Shown here: positions 24,352 through 33,693 of the stretch, in pieces | Layout: each line of letters starts with the position of its first letter | Position numbering within the stretch: position 1 is the stretch's first letter | Source of the DNA: Betaproteobacteria bacterium | Lineage (GTDB): Bacteria; Pseudomonadota; Gammaproteobacteria; Burkholderiales; SG8-39 | DNA length: 64,000 bases | Assembly: GCA_004297625.1 (NCBI GenBank) | Contig: SCTY01000068.1 | Location: 415,335 to 479,334, forward strand | Direction: 5' to 3' | Notes under the pieces: model-generated | What the model was told of the DNA's origin: nothing | Databases searched by the model: none | What the model saw: the letters and a program-made list of their open reading frames with translations, nothing else | Position numbers and translations under genes: made by a program

Positions 24352-26714
24352 GCGGCCTCCCGCTTCGGCACGGCCTTGGCTCGCTCGATCGCGTCGAGCA
24401 GCTTCTCCGGCGTGAGCGGCGTGTCGCGCACCTCCACGCCCAGCGGACGCAGCGCGTCGTTCACGGCGTTGAAGATCACCGCCGGCGGCGCGATCGCCCC
24501 GCCCTCGCCCATGCCCTTCATGCCGAACTCGGTGTAGGGCGACGGCGACTCGATATGGAAGATGCGGATCGCCGGAATCTCGGTCGGCCCGGGGATCAGG
24601 TAATCGGCGAGCGTCGAGGCGTTCGGCTGCCCGTTCGCGTCGTACTGCTGCTCCTCGTAAAGCGCTGTGCCGATGCCCTGCGCGATGCCGCCGATCGCCT
24701 GACCTTCGACCACCATAGGGTTCACGAGCGTGCCGCAGTCCTCGACCACCACGTAATCGAGGATCTCGACCTGGCCGGTTTCCGGGTCGACCGCGACCGC
24801 CACAGCGTGCGAGGCGTAGCTGAACGCCCCGGTGTCGCGTTTCGGCTTGAAGGCGACGGAAGCTTCGAGCCCCGCCCGGTCGACGTTCTCGGGCAGGCGC
24901 TCGGGCCGCATGTACCACGCCTCGGCTATGTCCTTCAAAGAAACACTACCGGATGGAGCGATGACGGCGCCATTCTCGAAACGGCAGTCCGCTTCAGGCG
25001 CCTTGAGAAGGTGCGCTCCGATTCTCACGAACCGCGGAATCAGCTCGCGGCAGGCGTTCACCACCGCCCCTCCCGACATGACCATCGAGCGCGAGGCGTA
25101 GGTGCCGGTCGAGAACGGCGTGGTGCCGGTGTCGCCGTGCACCACCTGCACGCGCGCGACGTCGATGCCGAGGACCTGGTGCGCGAGCTGCGCCATCGTG
25201 GTCTCCATGCCCTGACCGTGCGACTGCACGCCGATGCGCACTTCCAGCCCGCCGCCCGCCGTCAGGCGCACCGCCGCCTGGTCGTAGCCCGGCGTCATCG
25301 GCAGGCCCCAGGCGGCGAACACGCTCGTGCCATGCGCCGACTGCTCGCAGTAGCTCGCGAAGCCAATGCCGATGATGCGCTTGTCGGGCTCGCCGCGCTT
25401 CTGGCGCTCGCGCCACTTCTCGACATCGAGCTTTTCGCGCGCCATCCGCAGGGCGCGCGGGTAGTCGCCGCTGTCGTAGTGCTTGCGCGCGACGTTGTCG
25501 TAGGGCATCTGCTCCGGGCGCACCAGGTTCTGCAAGCGCACTTCGTACGGGTCGCGGTTCACCGCGCGCGCGATCGCGTCGATCATCAGCTCCATCGCGA
25601 AGCACACCCCGGTGCGCGCGACGCCTCGGTACGGAAGAAAGCCCGGCTTGTTCGTGGCCACGCAATAGGTCTTCACGCGGTAGCCGCGGAAGTCGTACGG
25701 CCCCGGCAGGTTGCCGGTCGCCTGGCCGGGCTCCAGGCCGATGGTGAACGGCCAGTTCGAGTACGCGCCGCCGTCGATCGTGACTTCGGCGTCCAGCGCC
25801 AGCAGCCGGCCCTCCTTGCTCGCGTAGGCAGTGAGGTTGTAGTGGTGCTGGCGCGAATTCGCGCCCGCCACCAGGTGCTCGCGCCGGTCCTCGACATACC
25901 GGAAGGGCTTGCGGTACTTGAGCGCAAGCCACGCCACGCAGAGGTCCTCCGGGAAGACGATGCACTTGTAGCCGAAGCCGCCGCCGACGTCGGGCGCGAT
26001 CACGCGTACCTGCTCCTCGTTCAGCCGCAGGAAGCGCGCCACGCCGACGCGCAGCAGGTGCGGGGTCTGCGACGAGCTGTGGAGGACGAGCTGGTTGGCG
26101 CGGTCGTCCCATACCGCGAGCGTGCCCTTGCCTTCCATCGGGTTCATGGACTGGCGCGACAGCTCGATCTCGCGCTTCACCACGACATCGGCCTTCTTCG
26201 AGCACTCGTCGAAGCCGTTGTCGAGCTGCAGCGTGAGGTAGAGGTTGTCGCTCCATTCCTCGTGAACCCGGATGGAAGGATCGAGACGCGCCTGGTGCGC
26301 GTCCACCAGCGCGGGCAATTCCTCGAAATCCACCTCCACCTGCTCGGCGAGGTCCTCGGCCTCGGCGCGCGTCCTGCCCACGCAGCAGGCGATCGGCTCG
26401 CCGACGAAGCGCACTTTCCCGTACGCGAGGTGGTGCTGCTCCGAGAGCTTGAAGGTTGGGAGCGTCGAAGGCGCGACGATCGGCAGCACCTCGGGCATGT
26501 CCCCGCGCACGAAGACGCGGCCCTCGGAGCCCGGCGGCTTGCGCACGGCAGCGATGCGCGCGTGCGCGAGCGGCGAGCGCAGGAACGCGACCTCGCGCTG
26601 TCCGGGCAGCATCATGTCGGGCACGAAAAGCCCGCGCCCGTGCAAATGGCGCGCGTCCTCCTTGCGCGGAACGCGCGCCCCGACGCCCTGACCCGGCCTC
26701 GCCTCGGCGCTCAT
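24348..26714 (-). CDS. Molybdenum hydroxylase large subunit (CoxL-like, form II)
   Basis: A 788-residue molybdopterin-cytosine-dinucleotide-type catalytic subunit. The active-site loop reads LPYRGVARTGVCFAMELM where form I CO dehydrogenases have the selenated-Cys loop (CSFR), so this is a form II/aromatic-hydroxylase type and probably does not oxidise CO. DVGGGFGYKCIVFPEDL, HGQGMETTMAQLAHQVLG and GMGEGGAIAPPAVIFNAVNDAL (catalytic Glu region) are present. The start at 26714 overlaps the dctP stop (ATGA). It probably hydroxylates a heteroaromatic or related ring carbon with water. Confidence 0.92.
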   Translation of the reverse strand: MSAEARPGQGVGARVPRKEDARHLHGRGLFVPDMMLPGQREVAFLRSPLAHARIAAVRKPPGSEGRVFVRGDMPEVLPIVAPSTLPTFKLSEQHHLAYGKVRFVGEPIACCVGRTRAEAEDLAEQVEVDFEELPALVDAHQARLDPSIRVHEEWSDNLYLTLQLDNGFDECSKKADVVVKREIELSRQSMNPMEGKGTLAVWDDRANQLVLHSSSQTPHLLRVGVARFLRLNEEQVRVIAPDVGGGFGYKCIVFPEDLCVAWLALKYRKPFRYVEDRREHLVAGANSRQHHYNLTAYASKEGRLLALDAEVTIDGGAYSNWPFTIGLEPGQATGNLPGPYDFRGYRVKTYCVATNKPGFLPYRGVARTGVCFAMELMIDAIARAVNRDPYEVRLQNLVRPEQMPYDNVARKHYDSGDYPRALRMAREKLDVEKWRERQKRGEPDKRIIGIGFASYCEQSAHGTSVFAAWGLPMTPGYDQAAVRLTAGGGLEVRIGVQSHGQGMETTMAQLAHQVLGIDVARVQVVHGDTGTTPFSTGTYASRSMVMSGGAVVNACRELIPRFVRIGAHLLKAPEADCRFENGAVIAPSGSVSLKDIAEAWYMRPERLPENVDRAGLEASVAFKPKRDTGAFSYASHAVAVAVDPETGQVEILDYVVVEDCGTLVNPMVVEGQAIGGIAQGIGTALYEEQQYDANGQPNASTLADYLIPGPTEIPAIRIFHIESPSPYTEFGMKGMGEGGAIAPPAVIFNAVNDALRPLGVEVRDTPLTPEKLLDAIERAKAVPKREAA

Positions 26715-27796
26715 GTGTGGCTGTAGCGGTAGCTGTCGAGCGCGTGCTCGGCGACGCGGAACCACAGGTTTTGGTCGGCGCGGAAACGCAGCCAGGGATC
26801 GTAGATCTTCTTGAACTCCGGGCTCTTTGCGGCGAACCCGCCCAGCACCTCCTGCGTTGCCTTGTAGCAGGCATCGAGCACCGGGCGCGGAAAGGTGCGC
26901 AGCTGCGCGCCGCCGCCGACCAGGCGCTTGAGCGCGTCCGGATGGCTGGCGTCGTACTTGGCGAGCATCATCACGTACTGCTCCGCGGCCGCGGCTTCCA
27001 CTGCTTCCTTATAGGCTTGAGGCAGCGCGTCCCACGCCTTCTTGTTCACGAGCAGCGTGACCTGCGCGCTGCCTTCCCACCAGCCGGGCGTGTAGTAGTA
27101 CTTCGCCACCTTGTGGAAGCCGAGCTTCTCGTCGTCGTACGGGCCGATCCACTCGGCGCCGTCGATCAGCCCCTTCTCGAGCGAGGTGTAGATCTCGCCG
27201 GGAGGAATCTGCTGCGGCACCGCGCCGAGCTTGGCGAGAATTGCACCGCCGATGCCGCCGATGCGGAACTTGAGGCCCTGCAGGTCGGCCACCGACTTGA
27301 TCTCCTTGCGGTACCAGCCGCCCATCTGCACGCCGACGTTGCCGACCGGCAACTGCACGATGTTGAACCTGGCGAATACCTCGCGCAGCGCCTGCAGGCC
27401 GCCGCCGTAGTACATCCAGGCGGCCTGCTGGCGCGCGTTGAGGCCGAAGGGCATGCCGGCATCGAAGCCGAACGCCGGGTCCTTGCCGAAGAAGAACGAC
27501 GAGAGCACGTGGCCGCACTCGATGGTGCCGTTCTGCACGGCGTCGAACACCTGCGGCGGCGGCACGATCTCGCCCGCGGCGTGGGCGCTGATGGCGAAGC
27601 GCCCCTCGGTGAGCTGCCCCACGCGCCGCGCGAAGATTTCCGCCGAGCCGTGCATCGCGTCGAGGCTCTTGGGCCACATCGTCGACATGCGCCAGCGCAC
27701 CTGCGACTGCGCGAGCGCCGGCGCCGCTCCGCCGGCGAGCGTGGCGCCGAGCGCCGCGCCGGCGCCCGCCCTGGTCAGGAAATCGCGTCTTTTCAT
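26711..27796 (-). CDS. TRAP transporter substrate-binding protein (DctP family)
   Basis: A 361-residue periplasmic receptor with a twin-arginine signal (MKRRDFLTRAGAGAALGA) and the DctP fold (WRMSTMWPKSLDAMHGSAE, LKFRIGGIGGAILAKLGAVPQQIP). The Arg in KFRIGG is the family's carboxylate-binding residue, so the ligand is probably an organic acid. AGGAGGGG precedes the ATG. It follows the two TRAP permease genes and is coupled to the molybdenum hydroxylase large subunit. Confidence 0.92.
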   Translation of the reverse strand: MKRRDFLTRAGAGAALGATLAGGAAPALAQSQVRWRMSTMWPKSLDAMHGSAEIFARRVGQLTEGRFAISAHAAGEIVPPPQVFDAVQNGTIECGHVLSSFFFGKDPAFGFDAGMPFGLNARQQAAWMYYGGGLQALREVFARFNIVQLPVGNVGVQMGGWYRKEIKSVADLQGLKFRIGGIGGAILAKLGAVPQQIPPGEIYTSLEKGLIDGAEWIGPYDDEKLGFHKVAKYYYTPGWWEGSAQVTLLVNKKAWDALPQAYKEAVEAAAAEQYVMMLAKYDASHPDALKRLVGGGAQLRTFPRPVLDACYKATQEVLGGFAAKSPEFKKIYDPWLRFRADQNLWFRVAEHALDSYRYSHT

Positions 27797-27819
27797 AGTC
27801 CCCTCCTCTCGGTTGAAAG

Positions 27820-29214
27820 TTATTTCGGTTGCAACGCCCGCTCGATCTGCCGCAGCACTTCGGCGCCGGCCTTGTCCATGTCGACCGCCGGGCCGGCGCT
27901 GAAGAACATCGTCACGAGCTGCGGCACGGCGATCACCAGCGCCACCATCACGAGCTGCAGGCCCACCCAGGGCAGCGCGCCCCAGTAGATCTCGCTGGTG
28001 CGCACCTTTCCGGGCGTGATGGCGCGCAGATAGAACAGCGCGAACCCGAAAGGCGGATGCATGAACGAGGTCTGCAGCAGCACGCACAGCAGCACGCCGA
28101 ACCAGATGAGGTCGATGCCGAGCTTCTGCGCGACCGGCGCGAGCAGCGGCACGACGATGAACGCGATTTCGAAGAAGTCGAGAAAGAAGGCGAGCACGAA
28201 CACGAAGAGGCTCGCCACGACGAGGAAGCCGACCTGGCCGCCCGGAAGCTCGCCGAGCAAGCTCTCCACCCAGTGCGGGCCGTCCACCCCCTGGAACACG
28301 AGCGAAAACACGGTGGCGCCAATGAGGATGAAGATCACCATGGAGGTAAGGCGCATGGTCGTGTCCATGCCCTGCCAGATCAGCTTGCGGGTCAGCCGGC
28401 CGCGTACCGCGGCGAGGACCATTGCGCCCACCGCGCCCATCGCGCCCGCCTCCGTCGGCGTCGCGAGCCCCAGGAAGATGGTGCCGAGCACGAGGAAGAT
28501 GAGCCCGAGCGCGGGTACCACGCCCCACAGCACCCGGCACCATAGCCCCCAGCCCGCGAGCGTACGCGCCTCGGGCGGCAGCGGCGGCACCCACTGCGGC
28601 CGCAGCAGCGAAAGAACCAGGATGTAGAGCATGAAGACGAGCGTCTGGACGAGCGACGGCCCGATCGCCCCGGCGTACATGTCGCCCACCGGCCGGCCGA
28701 GCTGGTCGGCGAGCACGAGCAGCGTGAGCGATGGCGGCACGAGCTGGGTGATGGTCCCGGTGGCGGCGATGACGCCGGTGGCGGTCCTCACCTGGTAGCC
28801 GTAGCGCATCATCGCCGGCAGCGCGATCATGCCCATCGCGATCACCGAGGCAGCGATCGTGCCGGAGATGGCGCCGAAGATGGCCCCGACGACGATCACC
28901 GCGTAGGCGAGCCCGCCGGGGACGCCGCCGAAGAGCTGCCCGGTGCTCTCGAGCAAGTCTTCGGCCAAGCCGGTGCGCTCGAGGATCGTGCCCATGAAGG
29001 TGAAGAACGGGATGGCGAGCAGCAGGTCGTTGGACACGATGCCGAACACGCGCAGCGGCAGGTTGGACATGTAGTCCGGCCCGAACAACCCCAGCTGAAT
29101 GCTGAACAAGCCGAAGAAAAGACCCAGCGCGGCAAGCGAAAACGCGACCGGGAAGCCGATCAGCAGGAACACCATCAGGCCGGCGAACATCACGGGAGCC
29201 ATGTTGTGGATCAT
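27820..29214 (-). CDS. TRAP transporter large permease (DctM family)
   Basis: A 464-residue, highly hydrophobic inner-membrane protein with about 12 membrane segments. MVFLLIGFPVAFSLAALGLFFG, IPFFTFMGTILERTGLAEDLL, PPSLTLLVLADQLGRPVGDMYAGAIGPSL and PTEAGAMGAVGAMVLA are typical DctM sequences. It drives sodium-coupled uptake with DctQ and DctP. Confidence 0.93.
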   Translation of the reverse strand: MIHNMAPVMFAGLMVFLLIGFPVAFSLAALGLFFGLFSIQLGLFGPDYMSNLPLRVFGIVSNDLLLAIPFFTFMGTILERTGLAEDLLESTGQLFGGVPGGLAYAVIVVGAIFGAISGTIAASVIAMGMIALPAMMRYGYQVRTATGVIAATGTITQLVPPSLTLLVLADQLGRPVGDMYAGAIGPSLVQTLVFMLYILVLSLLRPQWVPPLPPEARTLAGWGLWCRVLWGVVPALGLIFLVLGTIFLGLATPTEAGAMGAVGAMVLAAVRGRLTRKLIWQGMDTTMRLTSMVIFILIGATVFSLVFQGVDGPHWVESLLGELPGGQVGFLVVASLFVFVLAFFLDFFEIAFIVVPLLAPVAQKLGIDLIWFGVLLCVLLQTSFMHPPFGFALFYLRAITPGKVRTSEIYWGALPWVGLQLVMVALVIAVPQLVTMFFSAGPAVDMDKAGAEVLRQIERALQPK

Positions 29215-29222
29215 CGGCGCCC

Positions 29223-29753
29223 CTATTGCACCGGCCGCTCGTACTGCGCGAGGAGCGGCATGACGCCCGCGAGGATCGCCGCGCGGCGCACCATTTCGGC
29301 GAGCCCCTGCAGCGTAAGAAGCGCGAAGCCCACCGGCAGCACGAGCTTCACCGGCCAGCGCACGAGGCCCCCGGCGTTCGATGAGACTTCGCCGATGCTC
29401 CAGGACTCGATGAACAGGGTCCACGACATGCCGGCGAGCAGCCCGGCCGCGGGCAGCAGGAAAACGGCGAGGCACACGAGGTCCAGCCACAGCTGCCCGC
29501 GCGGCGTCAGCGTCCCGTAGAACAGGTCAACGCGCACATGGCCGTTCAGGCGCAGCGTCTTCGACGCCCCGAACAGCACGATCACCGCGAAGAGATACCA
29601 TTGCGTTTCGAGCCAGGCGTTCGAGCCGAGGTCGAGCGCGTAGCGCGTGATCGCATTGCCCGCGCTCACCAGGCAGGCGAGCAGTACACACCAAGTGGCA
29701 ACCCACGCGGCGGCTGAGCTCAACGCATCCACGCCGCGCAGGAAAATCCGCAT
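29223..29753 (-). CDS. TRAP transporter small permease (DctQ family)
   Basis: A 176-residue protein with four hydrophobic segments and the DctQ-like motif ITRYALDLGSNAWLETQWYLFAVIVLFGASKTLRLNGHVRVDLFYG. An ATG at 29795 is also in frame but would overlap the divergent marR gene by 2 bases, so the ATG at 29753 (MRIFLRGVDAL) is preferred. It is the first gene of the TRAP-molybdenum hydroxylase-ABC operon. Confidence 0.87.
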   Translation of the reverse strand: MRIFLRGVDALSSAAAWVATWCVLLACLVSAGNAITRYALDLGSNAWLETQWYLFAVIVLFGASKTLRLNGHVRVDLFYGTLTPRGQLWLDLVCLAVFLLPAAGLLAGMSWTLFIESWSIGEVSSNAGGLVRWPVKLVLPVGFALLTLQGLAEMVRRAAILAGVMPLLAQYERPVQ

Positions 29754-29793
29754 CGCGCTTGCGGGCGGCGCGGTTGCGCTAGACTCGCGCGCC

Positions 29794-30273
29794 ATGCAAC
29801 CCCGTCCGCGCCGGGAGCCGCGCCTGCCGCTGTGGTCGCGTCCCGGCTACCTGATCCGGCGCCTGCATCAGATCCATTGCGCACTTTTCCTCGAGGAGTG
29901 CAGGGACGCAGGCCTCACCCCGGTGCAGTACGGCCTGCTCACCGCGCTCGCCTTCCGCGGCGAGCTCGACCAGGGCTCGCTCGCCGAGGAGCTCGGCCTG
30001 GACCGCACCACCGCAGCCGAGGTGCTGTCGCGGCTCGAGCGGCGCGGGCTGGTGACGCGCAAGCCCAACCCGCGCGACCGGCGGGCGCGGCTCGCCAGGA
30101 TCACGCGGCGCGGGCGCTCGGTCACCGCAGCGATGTTCTCGGGCATGCAGCGCGCCCAGGACCGCATGTGCGCGCCGCTCACGCAGAAGGAGCGCGACGT
30201 GTTCATGGCCACGCTGGCGCGCCTCATCGAGGCGAACAACGAATATGGCCGCGGCGCGCTTCGCATCGACTAG
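29794..30273 (+). CDS. MarR-family transcriptional regulator
   Basis: A 159-residue winged-helix regulator. LTPVQYGLLTALAFRGELDQGSLAEELGLDRTTAAEVLSRLERRGLVTRKPNPRDRRARLARIT carries the recognition helix and the wing with the DxR motif. It is divergent from the TRAP/molybdenum hydroxylase operon, with only about 40 bases between starts, and is the best candidate for its ligand-responsive repressor. It converges with the dioxygenase beta gene (4-base overlap). Confidence 0.92.
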   Translation: MQPRPRREPRLPLWSRPGYLIRRLHQIHCALFLEECRDAGLTPVQYGLLTALAFRGELDQGSLAEELGLDRTTAAEVLSRLERRGLVTRKPNPRDRRARLARITRRGRSVTAAMFSGMQRAQDRMCAPLTQKERDVFMATLARLIEANNEYGRGALRID

Positions 30274-30779
30274 ACCGGCAGTACCAGATCGTTGGCGATG
30301 AGCACCGTGTCGTACACGCACTGGCGCTCCTTGAGCAGCAGCCGGCCGTTGGCGCGCACAAAGGTGTCGTAGTAGCGCCCCGCCTGGTGGAGGGTGGTGG
30401 GACCGTCCACCAGGGTCTGCAGCAGGAGATAGTTGGACCGGGCCTTGACGCCGGCGACACCCGCCTGGAGCACGCGCACGTTGCTGACGAAGTGCTGCAT
30501 GCTGCGCGGCGCGTACATCTGCGTGTGCTTGAGGGCGAAGGCGCGGTCGCGGATCATCGCTTTGGAATCGGCGTACACCAGGCCGACCGGCAGGCCGGCG
30601 TCGGCGTTCTCGCGCGCCGTGATGCGGTACACCGCGTCGTCGGTGAAGTAGTCGGGCCAGCGCTCGACATCGCCGCAGTCGAGCGTCCAGCAGTAGTCGG
30701 CGTGGAATTCCTCGATCTCCATGCGCAACTCGCGCGCCTCGCGCGCGTCCACGGGGGTCATGTCGTAGCCTGGATACAT
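30270..30779 (-). CDS. Ring-hydroxylating dioxygenase beta subunit
   Basis: A 169-residue protein of the SnoaL-like beta-subunit family (EEFHADYCWTLDCGDVERWPDYFTDDAVYRITARENADAG, MQHFVSNVRV, GRYYDTFVRANGRLLLKERQCVYDT). It forms the structural part of the alpha3beta3 oxygenase. The ATG at 30779 overlaps the alpha-subunit stop (TGATG). Confidence 0.92.
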   Translation of the reverse strand: MYPGYDMTPVDAREARELRMEIEEFHADYCWTLDCGDVERWPDYFTDDAVYRITARENADAGLPVGLVYADSKAMIRDRAFALKHTQMYAPRSMQHFVSNVRVLQAGVAGVKARSNYLLLQTLVDGPTTLHQAGRYYDTFVRANGRLLLKERQCVYDTVLIANDLVLPV

Positions 30780-32074
30780 CAGAGTCCCATCGTGCGCCGG
30801 TAGTAGGCGTACATGCCGCGGATGGCCGCCTCGTCGATCACCGCATTCGTCGAGCCCTGGGTATCGCCGCCGAGCTTCACCACGCCCCGGTCGGAGGGCG
30901 AGCGACGCACGCCTTCCTGAACGAACTTGATCGCTTCGTTGTCCTCCAGGCCGAGAAAGCCCGACGGCCCCATGAGGTTGCCCTGGCGCAGGCGGTGGCG
31001 CACCATCTCCTCGTCGTCGGTCTCGTAGCCGAACATGGTCCACAGCATGATCATGCTGTGCGGGCCGTTGGGCACGATGTGCCGGATGCCGAGCGTGTTG
31101 AGCTCGCGCTGCACGATGAGGTTCGGCCAGATGGTCTGCATGGTCACCGACCAGGGCGAGTCGAACTCGCGCACGTACTGGAGGAAGCGACCGTCGGCGA
31201 GCTTGAAGTCCTCGCGGTAGGCGCGCATCTCGCCCTTCACCGCGCCCACGGCCGCCGCGACGTCTTCGGGCTTCGCCGAGGCGAGGGTGCCGTGGCGGCC
31301 GGTGGCGTCGGCGATCATGCCGTTCTTGCTGCCCGCCACCATGAGGCCGAAGGTGACCAGGAACGAGTGCAGCAGCGTGGCGTGGTAGGGGTCCTTCAGG
31401 TTCTCGTGGTAGAGCTTCCAGTTGCCCGGCAGCTCGTTGCGGTAGTAGCCGAGAATGCGCAGCCGGCGCTCCTTGAAGACGACCTCGAAGTCCTTGAGGA
31501 TCCGAGGGCCGAGGTACTGCTCGATCGGCTCGACGTCCTTCGAGAACGAGGCGAACACCACTCCGTGCAGCGTGCTCACGTCGAGCTTGAGCAGCCCGTG
31601 GTCCTCGTTTCTGAAATCCTTCGGCATGCCGCCGCCCTCGCCCTTGACGCCGCGCTTGAAGGGCACCCCCTGCAGGTTGCCCTGGAGGTCGTAGGACCAC
31701 TGGTGGTACGGGCAGACGAACTCCTTGACGTTGCCGCGCTGCGTCCTGCAGAACTCCGCGCCGCGGTGGGCGCAGCGGTTCTCGAACACACGCACCGCGC
31801 CGTCGCTGTCGCGCGTGACCACCACCGGCGTCGGCCCGACGTATGAGCGCTTGAAGTCGCCGGGGTTGGGGATCTCGGCCTCGAGAGCGACGAAGTTCCA
31901 CGTCGGTCCGTGGAAGATGCGCCGGATCTCGCGCTGGTAGATCTCGGGGCTGGTGTAGACCCAGTCCGGAATGTATTGCAGCCCGCCTTCGGGCCATTTG
32001 TACTCGTGCGACTCGTCGAGCCGCTCCTTCGCGAAGCTGCCCGGCTGGCCGATTACGGTGTTGACGCTGAACAT
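30779..32074 (-). CDS. Ring-hydroxylating dioxygenase alpha subunit (Rieske)
   Basis: A 431-residue catalytic subunit. The Rieske 2Fe-2S ligands are CAHRG and CPYHQW. The mononuclear iron site is in NLKDPYHATLLHSF, with D-x2-H-x4-H and the bridging aspartate. It starts at 32074, overlapping the reductase gene by 22 bases. With its own beta subunit, ferredoxin reductase and Rieske ferredoxin the operon encodes a full three-component (class IIB/III-like) dioxygenase for an aromatic substrate that sequence alone does not reveal. Confidence 0.93.
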   Translation of the reverse strand: MFSVNTVIGQPGSFAKERLDESHEYKWPEGGLQYIPDWVYTSPEIYQREIRRIFHGPTWNFVALEAEIPNPGDFKRSYVGPTPVVVTRDSDGAVRVFENRCAHRGAEFCRTQRGNVKEFVCPYHQWSYDLQGNLQGVPFKRGVKGEGGGMPKDFRNEDHGLLKLDVSTLHGVVFASFSKDVEPIEQYLGPRILKDFEVVFKERRLRILGYYRNELPGNWKLYHENLKDPYHATLLHSFLVTFGLMVAGSKNGMIADATGRHGTLASAKPEDVAAAVGAVKGEMRAYREDFKLADGRFLQYVREFDSPWSVTMQTIWPNLIVQRELNTLGIRHIVPNGPHSMIMLWTMFGYETDDEEMVRHRLRQGNLMGPSGFLGLEDNEAIKFVQEGVRRSPSDRGVVKLGGDTQGSTNAVIDEAAIRGMYAYYRRTMGL

Positions 32075-33291
32075 GTAGCCTCCGACAGAAGGTCCTTGAG
32101 CTTGATCGCCGCATCGGCGAGGCGATCCTTCGAGAGCAGCGCGCGCGACTCGATCAGCCGCCGCGCGAAGCGGATCTCGCCGCCCGCGTTGAACGCCACC
32201 GCCAGGCGCAGCCGGCCCTGGACGAGCCCGAATGCGATGCGGCTGCCGCGCCAGACGATGTCCATCTGCGGCTCGGCCACGCCGACCATCTGGATGTTGG
32301 TGCCGAGCTGGTCCGACCAGAACCAAGGCACTTCGGCGTACGGCTGCGCCGTCCCGGCGATGTTGCGCGCCGCGACGATCGCCTGGTTCTGCGCGTTCTG
32401 CCAGGACTCCAAGCGGACGCGGCGATCGAGGATCGGGTTGTAATGATTCGTGACGTCGCCCGCCGCATAGACGTTCGCGAGAGAGGTGCGGCAATACTCG
32501 TCCACCACCAGCCCGTCGCTCGACGCGGCTCCGGCGGTCTCGGCGAGCTCCGTGTTGGGGATGATGCCCACGCCGATCGCCACCACGTCGGCGGGGAGCT
32601 CGGCACCGTCGGCCAGCTCGACGCATTTGACGGCGCCGTTGCCGTGGATGCGGGCGACCGGCACGCCGAGGCGCAAGGCGACGCCGTGCGCGGTATGCAG
32701 CGCAGCCACCTGGGCGGCGATCGCCGGAGGCAGCACCCGGTCGAGCAGCGCGCCCTGGCGCTCGACCACGGTCACCGCCAGGCCGCGTTTCAACGCGCTC
32801 GAGGCGACTTCCATGCCGATGAAGCCGCCGCCGATCACCACCATGCGACGGCCCGGCAGCAGCTCGGCGGCAAGACGCTCGCTGTCCTCGATGGTGCGCA
32901 GGTAATGCACGCCCTGCAGCCCGTCCGGCGCCCCGGTGAGCGGGCGCACGCGGCTGCCGGTGCACAGCAGCAGCTTGTCGTACTCCAGGCGCTGACCGTC
33001 GGCCGTGATGACCGTCTGGCGGCCGGGCGCGATGGCTTCCACGCGTGTGCGCGTGCGCAGCGCCACGCCGTGCGCCGCGTACCAGTCGCGCGGATGAATG
33101 ATTGCGGCCGCCGCCGGCTCCTCGCTCAGGAGCACAGACTTGGACAGTCGCGGCCGCTCGTAGGGCTCGTGGCGCTCCTCGCCGATGAGCACCACCTCGC
33201 CGGCGAAGCCCGCGGCGCGCAGCGCTTCCGCGGCGCGGCCGCCGGCCTGCCCGGCGCCCACGATAAGGACGCGCTCAGTCGCCGAGCTCAA
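32053..33291 (-). CDS. FAD-dependent ferredoxin reductase of the dioxygenase system
   Basis: A 412-residue pyridine-nucleotide-disulfide-type reductase. It has an N-terminal FAD motif VLIVGAGQAGGRAAEAL, RLSKSVL, LLLCTGSRVRPL, a second nucleotide motif VVIGGGFIGMEVASSAL, and YAAGDVTNHYN for the flavin. It has the reductase C-terminal dimerisation domain (VPWFWSDQLGTNIQMVG) of the BphA4/CamA type. It passes electrons from NAD(P)H to the adjacent Rieske ferredoxin. Confidence 0.93.
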   Translation of the reverse strand: MSSATERVLIVGAGQAGGRAAEALRAAGFAGEVVLIGEERHEPYERPRLSKSVLLSEEPAAAAIIHPRDWYAAHGVALRTRTRVEAIAPGRQTVITADGQRLEYDKLLLCTGSRVRPLTGAPDGLQGVHYLRTIEDSERLAAELLPGRRMVVIGGGFIGMEVASSALKRGLAVTVVERQGALLDRVLPPAIAAQVAALHTAHGVALRLGVPVARIHGNGAVKCVELADGAELPADVVAIGVGIIPNTELAETAGAASSDGLVVDEYCRTSLANVYAAGDVTNHYNPILDRRVRLESWQNAQNQAIVAARNIAGTAQPYAEVPWFWSDQLGTNIQMVGVAEPQMDIVWRGSRIAFGLVQGRLRLAVAFNAGGEIRFARRLIESRALLSKDRLADAAIKLKDLLSEATCSASTP

Positions 33292-33586
33292 CGTACACCT
33301 TCCCGTCCTCGGTCTTGACCGCGTAGATGCGCACCGGCTCGGTGACCGGCGCGCACAGCGGAGCGCCGGTCCTCAGGTCGAAGCGCCCCTGGTGGAGGGG
33401 GCATTCGATGCAGCCGTCCTCGACGTAGCCGTCGGAGAGCAGCGCAAACTGGTGCGTGCACATATTGTGCAGCGCATGAAGCTCGCCGCCGCTGCGGCAC
33501 AGCGCGATCGGATGCCCGTCGACGGTGACGCCGATCGCCTCGCCGTCGCGCAGCGCGTCCGCGCCGGCGACCTCGTGCCAGCCCAA
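33275..33586 (-). CDS. Rieske-type ferredoxin
   Basis: A 103-residue soluble Rieske protein with ligands CTHQF and CPLHQG (C-x-H, C-x2-H). The start is a TTG at 33586 preceded by GAGGAGG. It is the first gene of the dioxygenase operon, overlaps the reductase gene by 17 bases and is its expected electron carrier to the oxygenase. Confidence 0.92.
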   Translation of the reverse strand: MGWHEVAGADALRDGEAIGVTVDGHPIALCRSGGELHALHNMCTHQFALLSDGYVEDGCIECPLHQGRFDLRTGAPLCAPVTEPVRIYAVKTEDGKVYVELGD

Positions 33587-33693
33587 GATCTTTTTCCTCC
33601 TCCTCGTTACTCAGTGTACTCGCTAATTTTTTGAGGGGTCAAGGCGACGGCCGCGCGGGCTCGTTTAGAATCGCGGCTTCCTGAGGAGGAACA

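Noticed and set aside
24555..26726. 723-codon plus-strand open frame opposite the molybdenum hydroxylase large subunit
   Set aside because: Exact antisense of a strongly conserved gene; composition and lack of motifs mark it as a shadow.
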